A DNA stretch of 8,455 nt from Candidatus Zixiibacteriota bacterium (GCA_030619345.1 JAUXBO010000085.1:1-8455); one strand, 5' to 3'; positions 1-5,798 are shown, counted from the first letter of the stretch. Made by a program: numbers and translations. The notes: generated from the sequence alone by a model not told the origin.

Positions 1-944
1 ACTACTTCGGTCTGCACGTCACGTTTAAGTTCAATGACGATCCGCATGCCGTCACGGTCGGATTCATCGCGAAGATCGGCAATTCCCTCGATCCGTTTGT
101 CATGTACAAGGTCGGCAATCTTCTCGAGCAGGTTGGTCTTATTCACCTGATAGGGAATCTCGGTTACAATGATTGCTTCCTTGCCATTCTTCATATGCTC
201 AACCACGGCGCGAGCGCGGAGCGGCACATGGCCTTTTCCGGTCTCATACGCCTGACGGATTCCCTCGGAGCCATTGATAATTCCACCGGTCGGGAAATCG
301 GGGCCGGGGACGATTTCATACAGATCGGCGTTGGTGCAATTTGGATTATCGATAACGTGCAGGATAGCGTTGCAAATTTCATTCAAGTTATGCGGCGGAC
401 AGTTGGTCGCCATGCCGACAGCAATACCGGTCGTACCGTTGCACAGAAGGTTAGGGAATTTACCCGGGAGAACAACCGGCTCCTCGCGGGTGGCATCGTA
501 GTTTTCCATATAGCCGACTGTCTCTTTTTCGAGATCAGCCAGCATTTCGACTGCAATCGGCGTCAGCCTTGCTTCAGTGTAACGCATCGCAGCCGCGCCA
601 TCACCGTCGATTGATCCGAAGTTCCCCTGCCCATCAATGAGCGGATAACGTAGATTAAAATCCTGCGCCATACGAACGAGGGTAGGATAAACGACCTGTT
701 CACCATGGGGATGATAGTTACCCGAAGTATCACCGGCGATCTTGGCACATTTACGATGTGCCTTACCCGGCGCCAAATGAAGATCGTTCATGGCCACCAG
801 AATACGCCGGTTGGACGGTTTGAGACCATCGCGAATATCCGGCAGGGCGCGGTTGGTGATAACCGACATGGAGTAATCGAGATAAGAGGATTTCATCTCC
901 TCTTCAAGAAATATAGTTTCAATCTTCTGACGTTCCAGATTCAT
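1..944 (-). CDS. gyrA: DNA gyrase subunit A, N-terminal part (runs off the left edge)
   Basis: Reading the minus strand from the ATG at 944-942 gives 314 codons with no stop before the window edge. The protein is the breakage-reunion subunit of DNA gyrase (type IIA topoisomerase), which with GyrB introduces negative supercoils using ATP. Visible hallmarks are DYSMSVITNRALPDIRDG near residues 23-40, the HPHG motif at 78-81, DGQGNFGSIDGD at 104-115 and the AAMRYTEAR motif carrying the catalytic Tyr122. Numbering happens to match E. coli GyrA. The C-terminal beta-pinwheel and GyrA box lie outside the window, so GyrA versus ParC rests on the N-terminal part alone; the family resemblance favours GyrA. 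A good ribosome site (AAGGA, about 9 nt upstream) supports this start. Residues 83 and 87 are Gln and Pro rather than the Ser and Asp/Glu usual in quinolone-sensitive enzymes. No partner gene is adjacent upstream; the next gene is divergent. Confidence 0.96.
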   Translation of the reverse strand, partial: MNLERQKIETIFLEEEMKSSYLDYSMSVITNRALPDIRDGLKPSNRRILVAMNDLHLAPGKAHRKCAKIAGDTSGNYHPHGEQVVYPTLVRMAQDFNLRYPLIDGQGNFGSIDGDGAAAMRYTEARLTPIAVEMLADLEKETVGYMENYDATREEPVVLPGKFPNLLCNGTTGIAVGMATNCPPHNLNEICNAILHVIDNPNCTNADLYEIVPGPDFPTGGIINGSEGIRQAYETGKGHVPLRARAVVEHMKNGKEAIIVTEIPYQVNKTNLLEKIADLVHDKRIEGIADLRDESDRDGMRIVIELKRDVQTEV

Positions 945-1167
945 CAGGTAAGTTCCTTAATTGCAGACATTTAGCGTTACAGCAACAGTCTTTAAATCTA
1001 CATAATTGCTGTCACAATAGCAACTAAAAACAGTGCCCCAGCCCCTATTTATCCTATTGTGGGACAGTGAGTTATGATAGGTTTTCAACTGCTAAGACGA
1101 AGTCTGGAAAAAAACTTACTTTTCCCACTTCTTTTGCGTACAATGGGCCGTTAGAAGGAGACAAAAC
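945..1167. promoter_or_regulatory. Divergent intergenic region between gyrA and the 1168 gene
   Basis: This gap must hold the start signals of two divergent genes. For the plus strand, TACAAT at 1139-1144 is a fair -10 box with no convincing -35, followed by AGAAGGAG at 1153-1160, a strong ribosome site 7 nt before the GTG at 1168. For the minus strand, AAGGA lies about 9 nt upstream of the gyrA ATG. Weak promoter-like pairs can be drawn in the AT-rich stretch around 990-1020, but none is clear. An inverted repeat ACAGCAA (979-985) / TTGCTGT (1006-1012) sits in the same stretch and could be an operator. Promoter positions are inferred. Confidence 0.4.
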
Positions 1168-1695
1168 GTGACAAGATATCTTGCTATGCTGTCGGTCTTT
1201 ATTCTGGTGATAGTCAGCCTGATCTATTTCAAAATGGGTGGAGATTCTCTTCCAGAAGATTTTCCGCGCATAGTTAGGCGGGCCGAAATGAACCTGACCG
1301 AACTTGCGGGCGTATGGACCGGACCCGGCCTTCTGCATCTGTCCGATTCGACACGGATGTCAGTCAACGCCCGGGTCAGTTTTGATGCGGTCGGCGACAG
1401 TAGTTTTACCACTATGACAATTATTTCCGGGTATGAATACCACTACAGTGATGACGGCGAACTAAATCTCGCGTCCGATTCAGTCTCCTGGGCTTTGATC
1501 GGCGAATCCGGTGACAGTATGGTTTATCGCGGCTGGCTGCACAACGATATCGTCTGGATCAAACATGGCACTCCCACGCATGAGCACAAGATTAGAATGT
1601 ATTTCAGCAGTCCCGGAAGGCTCTATGTCGCCAATGAATTGTATAAAGACTCAACCGTTGAAAGCTGGTTTGAATATACACTGAGGAAACAATGA
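1168..1695 (+). CDS. Membrane-anchored small protein of unknown function, paralog of the next gene
   Basis: 175 residues starting at GTG, chosen because AGAAGGAG lies 7 nt upstream. Residues 4-22 form one hydrophobic segment (YLAMLSVFILVIVSLIYF), either an uncleaved signal anchor or a signal peptide; no lipobox is present. The remainder is soluble and beta-rich in appearance. It begins with the pattern LxxLxGxWxGxG near residue 43 and later has YSDDGxLxLxSDSVSW and a SxVYRG motif. The same order of motifs occurs in the following gene, so the two are tandem paralogs. The L-x-G-x-W opening with alternating strands recalls lipocalin-like or DUF1579-type barrels, but I do not recognise a named family. 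The stop overlaps the next start in ATGA, implying coupled translation. Likely location is the periplasm, tethered to the inner membrane. Function unknown. Confidence 0.85.
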   Translation: MTRYLAMLSVFILVIVSLIYFKMGGDSLPEDFPRIVRRAEMNLTELAGVWTGPGLLHLSDSTRMSVNARVSFDAVGDSSFTTMTIISGYEYHYSDDGELNLASDSVSWALIGESGDSMVYRGWLHNDIVWIKHGTPTHEHKIRMYFSSPGRLYVANELYKDSTVESWFEYTLRKQ

Positions 1696-2195
1696 GTAAA
1701 CGAAGTTTGATATATATCACGGTGCTAATGTTATGCGGCAGTCTGCTTTTTGCTGGTGACAGCGTTGATTTTGAACTGGCTGATCTTGAAGGTAACTGGG
1801 AAGGGGTCGGGACGTTTGTCGTGCCGATGACCGGGATGGAGATGGACATCACTGGCAAAGCGAAGTTCGATTATGTTGACGATGAAAATTATCTCCGGAC
1901 CGCGCTGAGTGGCGAGAAGTTTATGTTCACCTATTCTGATTCGGGGCATCTTGCTCTCCATGAACAAACCGACTCATTGACATGGGAGGTCTGGGATAAT
2001 TTTGGACGACACTCGCTATATCGTGGGGAAAAGAACGGCGGACAGATTTTGGGGCATCGCAAATACAAGGGGAAGCTCTACTCGATCGAGATCAACATGG
2101 TGACGATGGACAGCATTTCATTCCGACTCAGCACGACCAACGACGACGGTGCCCGCAAGGATAAAGCAACGTTCAATCTCTGGCGCGTGAAGTAA
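1692..2195 (+). CDS. Exported small protein of unknown function, paralog of the preceding gene
   Basis: 167 residues starting at the ATG that shares four bases (ATGA) with the stop of the upstream gene. Residues 4-21 form a signal peptide (KRSLIYITVLMLCGSLLFA) with a plausible type I cleavage site after Ala21. A Cys at residue 15 lies within the hydrophobic core but is not in a good lipobox. The mature part starts with LADLEGNWEGVGT, matching LTELAGVWTGPGL of the upstream paralog, and shares FDYVDDENYL-like, YSDSGHLAL, DSLTW and HSLYRG blocks in the same order. The conserved Trp/Gly opening and strand-rich pattern suggest a lipocalin-like barrel, which would bind a small hydrophobic ligand; this is inference. 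Unlike its neighbour it appears to be released into the periplasm or beyond. It is the last gene of the pair. Confidence 0.85.
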   Translation: MSKRSLIYITVLMLCGSLLFAGDSVDFELADLEGNWEGVGTFVVPMTGMEMDITGKAKFDYVDDENYLRTALSGEKFMFTYSDSGHLALHEQTDSLTWEVWDNFGRHSLYRGEKNGGQILGHRKYKGKLYSIEINMVTMDSISFRLSTTNDDGARKDKATFNLWRVK

Positions 2196-2250
2196 ACAAC
2201 TGTAGGTCGGTGTTCCGCAGTTGTTCCATCGGAACAACAAGAAACCCGAC
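2195..2250 (+). repeat. Alternative hairpins just after the stop codon
   Basis: AACAACTG (2195-2202) is the exact complement of CAGTTGTT (2218-2225). The latter also lies inside GTTGTTCC (2220-2227), which pairs perfectly with GGAACAAC (2231-2238) around a 3-nt loop. The two stems share a strand and exclude each other. An outer GTCGG (2206-2210) / CCGAC (2246-2250) pair encloses the second hairpin. There is no T tract, so it is not a typical intrinsic terminator. It may stabilise the 3' end of the preceding mRNA or be one more palindromic repeat of the GTAGG-leading family seen near thyX. Confidence 0.55.
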
Positions 2251-2254
2251 ATCC

Positions 2255-2320
2255 CTGGATTCCTGCCTATGCAGGAATGACTTGATGTGACTGGGTTCCC
2301 GTGTGCACGGGAAAGACTTG
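2255..2320. repeat. Two tandem REP-like palindromes
   Basis: Two hairpin units follow one another at about 36-nt pitch. The first is ATTCCTGC (2259-2266) / GCAGGAAT (2271-2278) with loop CTAT. The second is TTCCCGTG (2296-2303) / CACGGGAA (2306-2313), in practice a 7-bp stem with a 4-nt loop. Each is preceded by TGG and followed by GACTTGA. The stems differ but keep pairing, the usual sign of a dispersed palindromic repeat family held by structure. The form resembles REP elements of many environmental genomes. The stretch from here to about 2500 shows nothing else I can support. Confidence 0.6.
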
Positions 2321-2500
2321 AAACGGAATTGGAGCGAGAATCTTATGATGAATAAACTGAAAGAGACTACAAACGAACAAGGCCAGATGTCACTATAATT
2401 CTGAATAGGGCTAATTTAGTAGCGCGGCACTTAAAATATGCAAAACGAACCCAATTTTCCCCGCCCCAGTATCGACCATAAGATTATAGACAAATTGACA

Positions 2501-2652
2501 ACAAAATAGGCGGGTGGACTTTTATCCACCCGCCGGGCTGCTCCCGTAATTCCGTTACAGAGAGGTAACTCATAACATATTACAGGCTTGCCTTATTTGT
2601 CATCACTACTGCCGTACTAACATCTTCGGACGGCAACTGAGTTTGCGTCAGT
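2501..2652 (-). ncRNA. Possible small structured RNA on the minus strand
   Basis: Read on the minus strand, five hairpins follow in close order: ACTGA/TCAGT (2652-2636), TGCCGT/ACGGCA (2635-2610), GTTAC/GTAAC (2569-2554), CGGG/CCCG (2546-2534) and a perfect 10-bp stem GGCGGGTGGA/TCCACCCGCC (2534-2509). The last is followed on this strand by TATTTTGTTGTC, which is terminator-like. A TATAAC -10-like box lies at 2662-2657, about 6 nt before the first hairpin, though no good -35 accompanies it. Together these would make an RNA of about 150 nt. It matches no RNA family I recognise. The hairpins could instead lie in a plus-strand transcript, and the 10-bp stem could be only a terminator. No protein gene is credible here. 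Confidence 0.3.
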
Positions 2653-2701
2653 CCAAGTTATAACAATCCGTACTCACAAAAAGTTTCCAAATCGCAACTT
2701 C

Positions 2702-2742
2702 TGCTATCAGCAGGATCTGCTACCAGCAAGTCTTGCTATCAG
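2702..2742 (+). repeat. Three 9-bp direct repeats abutting the lpoB -35 box
   Basis: TGCTATCAG (2702-2710), TGCTACCAG (2718-2726) and TGCTATCAG (2734-2742) recur at an exact 16-bp pitch, and the third ends at the base before TTGACA. A 16-bp pitch is about one and a half helical turns, so successive copies face opposite sides of the helix. The position fits an activator or repressor site controlling the promoter, but a short minisatellite is equally possible. No known operator consensus was recognised. Confidence 0.5.
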
Positions 2743-2771
2743 TTGACAAAAAAGTTTGAAAAAGATATACT
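2743..2771 (+). promoter_or_regulatory. Strong sigma70-type promoter of the lpoB operon
   Basis: TTGACA (2743-2748) is a perfect -35 box. A 17-bp A-rich spacer is followed by TATACT (2766-2771), five of six matches to the -10 consensus. Transcription should begin near 2778, giving a leader of about 59 nt before the GTG of lpoB. The ribosome site AAAGGAG (2825-2831) lies 5 nt before that GTG. This is the clearest promoter in the window. Confidence 0.8.
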
Positions 2772-2836
2772 GGCCCATAGTGTATAATTTGTGGTCGATT
2801 AAAACTCAAACAGATATCTAAGGGAAAGGAGACCCT

Positions 2837-3433
2837 GTGAAACATCTTATTCTCGTCTTTCTGGTAATGCTGATGGTCGCCGGCTGCGGTTCATCAAAAA
2901 AGGTCACGCGCCTTGATCCCAACACCATCACCGACGTCACCGGGAAATGGAACGATACTGATTCCAGACTGGTCGCCGAAGAGATGATCGCCGACTGTCT
3001 TAGCCGGGCATGGGTGGTCGATTATGTTCAGGCCAATGGCTCCAAGCCGGTCGTCACGGTCGGGATCATCCGCAACAAGTCTGATGAACATATCGACACC
3101 GAGATTTTCACCAAAGACTTTGAGCGCGAATTGATAAATTCCGGCAAAATAAAATTCGTAGCCAGTCCCGACCAGCGCGATGAGGTCCGGGAGGAGAGGC
3201 TCGAGCAACAGGAATTTGCGTCGAGAGAAACAGCCAAACGTCTCCGCGAAGAGACCGGCGCTGATTACATGCTGGTGGGCGGAATCAAGTCGATTGTCGA
3301 CCAGGAAGGCGGCGTGAAAGTTGTATCCTACCAGACCGACCTGGAACTGATTCATATTGAAAGCATGGAAAAGGCCTGGATTGGAACCAAAAAAATCAAG
3401 AAGGATATCTCCAGCGGCAGCACTAAGTGGTAG
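2837..3433 (+). CDS. lpoB: LpoB-type lipoprotein, activator of penicillin-binding proteins
   Basis: 198 residues from a GTG start fixed by AAAGGAG 5 nt upstream. Residues 1-17 are a lipoprotein signal ending in VAGC, with Cys17 the acylation site; Gly at +2 does not suggest inner-membrane retention, so an outer-membrane lipoprotein facing the periplasm is likely. The motif DPNTITDVTGKWNDTDSRLV near residues 27-46, followed by AEEMIADCL, is the signature opening of the LpoB family, and TGADYMLVGGI near residues 141-151 fits its central fold. In E. coli, LpoB stimulates the glycan polymerase activity of PBP1b. Here it is the first gene of a three-gene unit with a COG3014-like lipoprotein gene that overlaps it by 7 bases. 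Whether it acts on a PBP1b-type or another class A enzyme cannot be told from the sequence. Confidence 0.9.
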   Translation: MKHLILVFLVMLMVAGCGSSKKVTRLDPNTITDVTGKWNDTDSRLVAEEMIADCLSRAWVVDYVQANGSKPVVTVGIIRNKSDEHIDTEIFTKDFERELINSGKIKFVASPDQRDEVREERLEQQEFASRETAKRLREETGADYMLVGGIKSIVDQEGGVKVVSYQTDLELIHIESMEKAWIGTKKIKKDISSGSTKW

Positions 3434-4845
3434 ATGAGGACTTACATAGTAGCTTTCGATCAACTGCTTTTCTGTCCTGCTTTTTAGTGCTCTTTATGCT
3501 CGTGGCCGGGTGCGGTTCCATGGCCACGCGCAACAAATTTTACGACCCGATTACCGCCGAACTGCACCTGAGCGAGTATCAGTCGGCAGCGGAAAAGATC
3601 GAAGCAGCTCGGTCCGACGGCAAATATGGTAAGAAAGACCGACTGATTTATTATATCGATGCCGGATTGGCGCATCATTATGCCGGCAATTACGATACCA
3701 GTGTCGTTCTGCTTCTCGCTGCTCACGATGCGGCCGATGAACTTTTCACCAAAAGTATCTCACGGGCCGCTACTTCAATACTCTTGAACGACAATGCTCT
3801 TGAATACGCCGGAGAGGATTACGAACTCCTCTACCTTAATCTGATCAATGCCCTCAATTTTCTGGCCCTCGGTCGGTTTGATGATGCCTTCGTAGAAATC
3901 CGCCGGGCCAATCACAAGCTGGAAATGCTCGACAACAAGTACGCCGAAGCGGCGGCACAAATGAATCGTGGCTCGCGCGATGACACCGCAGCCGTTGCTC
4001 TCGACTTCGAGCCGGAAAAAACCCGATTCAACAACGACGCTTTCGCCCGCTGGCTGAGTATGCACATGTACGCCGCCGAAGGAAAGATTGATGATGCCGA
4101 AATTGACCGCATCTGGTTGGCCAGAGCCTTTCAAGAACAGCCGCACATCTATGACTTTGAACTGCCCGAGGTAAAGTATCGATCAAAAGAAGCTGCCGTA
4201 CTCAGTGTTGTCGCCTTGACCGGCGAATCACCGCGAAAAGAAGCTCTGAGTCTTCGGCTTCGCACCGACAAAGATCTGAACCTGGTACAAATTCTCTATA
4301 CTGATTCCGAAGGCGAAGAGTCAGAATATGGCCACCTGCCGTTACCGGTCAGTCAGGATTACTATTTCAAGTTTGCCATGCCCAAAATCGTGACAACTCC
4401 GTCTTTAGTGAGCAGAATCCGAGTTTCGGTCGATGGCGAGTCGATTGGTGATCTGCATTTGATTGACGATATCGGCAAGATAGCTGAGGATACATTTCGT
4501 GCCCGAAAATCTATCATATATATTCGGACTATTATGCGTGCCTTGTTCAAAGGACTGGCAACCCACAAGTTGAAGAAAAAGGCAGACACCGGTGGGTTGG
4601 GTGGTTGGCTGAAAAAAGCGGCCATTGATGTCGGAACCGACCTGACCGAAAATGCCGATCTGCGTTCCAGTCGGCTTTTACCCGGTCGAATCTACATCGG
4701 AGATTTTGAGATTGAACCGGGACGGCATAATATTACGGTCGATTTTTTTGATCCAACCGGTCACATCATAAAGACGGAGACACTATATGACTTTCCAGTG
4801 AACGCCTCCGGTTTCAACCTCGCGCGTGCAGTTTCACTGAACTAA
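3427..4845 (+). CDS. Large lipoprotein, COG3014-like, partner gene of lpoB
   Basis: 472 residues. The only usable upstream start is GTG at 3427, which overlaps the lpoB stop (GTGGTAG) and implies translational coupling; the next in-frame ATG would remove most of the signal peptide. The signal runs from about residue 12 to the lipobox LVAGC with Cys29. The N-terminal half is helical with TPR-like helix pairs (AGLAHHYAGNYDTSVVLL near 77, and LGRFDDAFVEIRRAN near 147). The C-terminal half is strand-rich, ending in the block RIYIGDFEIEPGRHNI. I recall this architecture as COG3014, a conserved lipoprotein family often found next to LpoB homologs; its molecular role is not established. Location should be the periplasmic side of the outer membrane. 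An SD-like GAGGA lies inside the reading frame at 3436-3440, so the exact start is less certain than the gene itself. Confidence 0.85.
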   Translation: MVDEDLHSSFRSTAFLSCFLVLFMLVAGCGSMATRNKFYDPITAELHLSEYQSAAEKIEAARSDGKYGKKDRLIYYIDAGLAHHYAGNYDTSVVLLLAAHDAADELFTKSISRAATSILLNDNALEYAGEDYELLYLNLINALNFLALGRFDDAFVEIRRANHKLEMLDNKYAEAAAQMNRGSRDDTAAVALDFEPEKTRFNNDAFARWLSMHMYAAEGKIDDAEIDRIWLARAFQEQPHIYDFELPEVKYRSKEAAVLSVVALTGESPRKEALSLRLRTDKDLNLVQILYTDSEGEESEYGHLPLPVSQDYYFKFAMPKIVTTPSLVSRIRVSVDGESIGDLHLIDDIGKIAEDTFRARKSIIYIRTIMRALFKGLATHKLKKKADTGGLGGWLKKAAIDVGTDLTENADLRSSRLLPGRIYIGDFEIEPGRHNITVDFFDPTGHIIKTETLYDFPVNASGFNLARAVSLN

Positions 4846-4856
4846 GAGAAAATAGA

Positions 4857-5156
4857 ATGTCTTCAAATTCAGACAATAATCAGCCATCGGAATTCCCCAT
4901 CGACGGCACCCTCGATCTTCACCAATTCCAACCGAACGAAGTTAAAGCAGTGGTTAAAGAATATATCACGGAATGCCTGCGGCAGAGAATTGGTTCACTT
5001 CGGATTGTACATGGAAAAGGGATCGGGGTACAACGTGAAATTGTTCATAGCATATTGGAGAAACATCCTCAGGTAATTGGTTATCGGCACGAAGGGGGCA
5101 GCGGTGGTGGATGGGGTGCGACGGTTGTCGATCTGGACATCAACGAGAAGTCATAA
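4857..5156 (+). CDS. Small stand-alone Smr-domain protein
   Basis: 99 residues starting 11 nt after the previous stop, with only a weak ribosome site (AGAGAAA). Nearly the whole length is one Smr (small MutS-related) domain: LDLH at residues 19-22, HGKGIG at 52-57 and GGSGGGWGATVV at 80-91. Smr domains, found at the C terminus of MutS2 and as single-domain proteins, bind nucleic acid, and several have endonuclease activity. The leading LDLH and HGxG motifs are the proposed active-site region and are intact. No MutS-type ATPase part is present. It closes the lpoB unit and is followed two bases later by a terminator. Why a nuclease-like domain sits in an envelope operon is not clear; a role in RNA or DNA processing is a family-based inference only. 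Confidence 0.9.
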   Translation: MSSNSDNNQPSEFPIDGTLDLHQFQPNEVKAVVKEYITECLRQRIGSLRIVHGKGIGVQREIVHSILEKHPQVIGYRHEGGSGGGWGATVVDLDINEKS

Positions 5157-5157
5157 T

Positions 5158-5190
5158 AAAACCCTGCCTGGTGGCAGGGTTTCTCTCTAG
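5158..5190. terminator. Strong terminator, probably bidirectional
   Basis: AAACCCTGCC (5159-5168) pairs perfectly with GGCAGGGTTT (5173-5182) around a TGGT loop. On the plus strand the stem ends in TTT and is followed by CTCTCT, closing the lpoB unit right after the smr stop. On the minus strand the stem runs into TTTTATTAT, an even better T tract, so it should also stop transcription arriving from the right. That matters for the RNA candidate described next. Confidence 0.85.
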
Positions 5191-5582
5191 GTGAGCCCTT
5201 GAGGAATTAGGGCTACGAATAGCTGGACACCGAGAAGATTCGGCGTACCAATGTGGGGGTGGCGCCGTTCTTCCCTGCCAGCTGACGTTAGAAGTGGGCA
5301 ATTTTTCCCGGCCTGACGATAGGACCATTATCCCGATGATCCTTAAACGACAAACCAATCCCCTTCTGGGATTCCAGCTTAGCTGATGTCCTCCAGCAAC
5401 ATACGCAACATATGATTGAGACGCAGATTACCGGACAGAACGGTACGGATGAACTTTGATTATAGAAAGCGGATTTAGTTGGAGTTCTTAAATAAAATTA
5501 GCAATCGTCAGTCCACTCACCTTCACCACTTGAATTACCTAATCGTACCGTCCGTGGTCGTCTCCGACCTTTTCCCTCTCAT
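5183..5582 (-). ncRNA. Candidate large structured noncoding RNA
   Basis: There is no credible gene in this stretch, yet it is dense in pairing. A compound hairpin spans 5221-5283: AGCTGG/CCAGCT at the base, then AAGA/TCTT and CGGCG/CGCCG toward the tip. Other stems are AGCCCT/AGGGCT (5194-5214), AATCCC/GGGATT (5357-5373), CAGCT/AGCTG near 5376-5387, and on the minus strand GGTCG-GAGA-CGACC (5569-5556) with a GNRA loop. A long-range pair ACGGTACG (5440-5447) / CGTACCGT (5544-5551) closes about 100 nt. A TTGACA/TATACT promoter lies at the right end and a terminator with a minus-strand T tract at the left, giving about 430 nt. I looked for RNase P, tmRNA, 6S, SRP and group I/II core motifs and saw none. 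A decayed gene is the main alternative. Confidence 0.35.
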
Positions 5583-5588
5583 ACACAA

Positions 5589-5615
5589 AGTATACTTGAG
5601 TCATCGTTTTGTCAA
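5589..5615 (-). promoter_or_regulatory. Minus-strand promoter facing the structured gap
   Basis: Read on the minus strand, TTGACA (5615-5610) is a perfect -35 box and TATACT (5594-5589) is the same -10 sequence used by the lpoB promoter. The spacer is 15 bp, shorter than the usual 16-18, so strength is uncertain. Transcription would start near 5582 and run toward the terminator at 5158-5182 with no gene in between. Confidence 0.5.
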
Positions 5616-5669
5616 GGCAAAAGAAGTGTTAGGAAGCAACCAGAATCAGCAGAGACAACGAGAACACAA

Positions 5670-5798
5670 GGGTACCCCACCTGTTGGTGGGTTTACCCTT
5701 CACTGACGTAATCTATATCCCAACGCCGACCCCGAATTGCAGTGACAACACAGACGAACTCGTCAAAGAACAACGAGCCCACCAGAAGGTGGGGTACC
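5670..5798. repeat. Inverted pair of GGTACCCCACC hairpins
   Basis: GGTACCCCACC at 5671-5681 has an exact inverted copy, GGTGGGGTACC, at 5788-5798. Each copy also folds by itself: CCCACC-TGTT-GGTGGG with an outer GGGTA/TACCC pair at 5670-5698, and CCCACC-AGAA-GGTGGG at 5778-5793. The right copy, read on the minus strand, is followed by a T-rich stretch (GTTGTTCTTTG) and lies about 55 nt after the stop of the 5852-6664 gene, so it may be that gene's terminator. The left copy may be a weaker plus-strand counterpart. The 230 bases around them hold no gene. Confidence 0.55.

Noticed and set aside
102..614. A long plus-strand open frame of 170 codons
   Set aside because: It lies entirely antisense to gyrA, whose minus-strand translation matches the family residue for residue.
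2345..2398. A 17-codon frame beginning ATGATGAATAAACTG with GGAG upstream
   Set aside because: The GGAG is too far away (about 11 nt) and the frame is very short. Nothing else supports translation.
2530..2655. Possible c-di-GMP (GEMM) riboswitch because of a GACGCAAAC string on the minus strand
   Set aside because: The other conserved GEMM elements and the two-helix arrangement are absent.
2894..3463. A 189-codon minus-strand frame
   Set aside because: It is antisense to lpoB, which has a lipobox, family motif, ribosome site and promoter.
5186..5460. Protein-like fragments in several frames on both strands (for example SGNLRLNHMLRMLLEDIS on minus)
   Set aside because: Each is short, broken by stops, and lacks a start with ribosome site. 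A decayed gene cannot be excluded, but dense pairing and flanking promoter and terminator favour an RNA.
5430..5560. Group II intron domain V, suggested by CCGTACCGTTCT on the minus strand
   Set aside because: The 34-nt hairpin with AGC triad and GNRA cap is not formed, and there is no reverse transcriptase gene.
5479..5706. A 75-codon plus-strand frame from TTG
   Set aside because: There is no ribosome site, composition is not gene-like, and it crosses the palindrome at 5670-5698.
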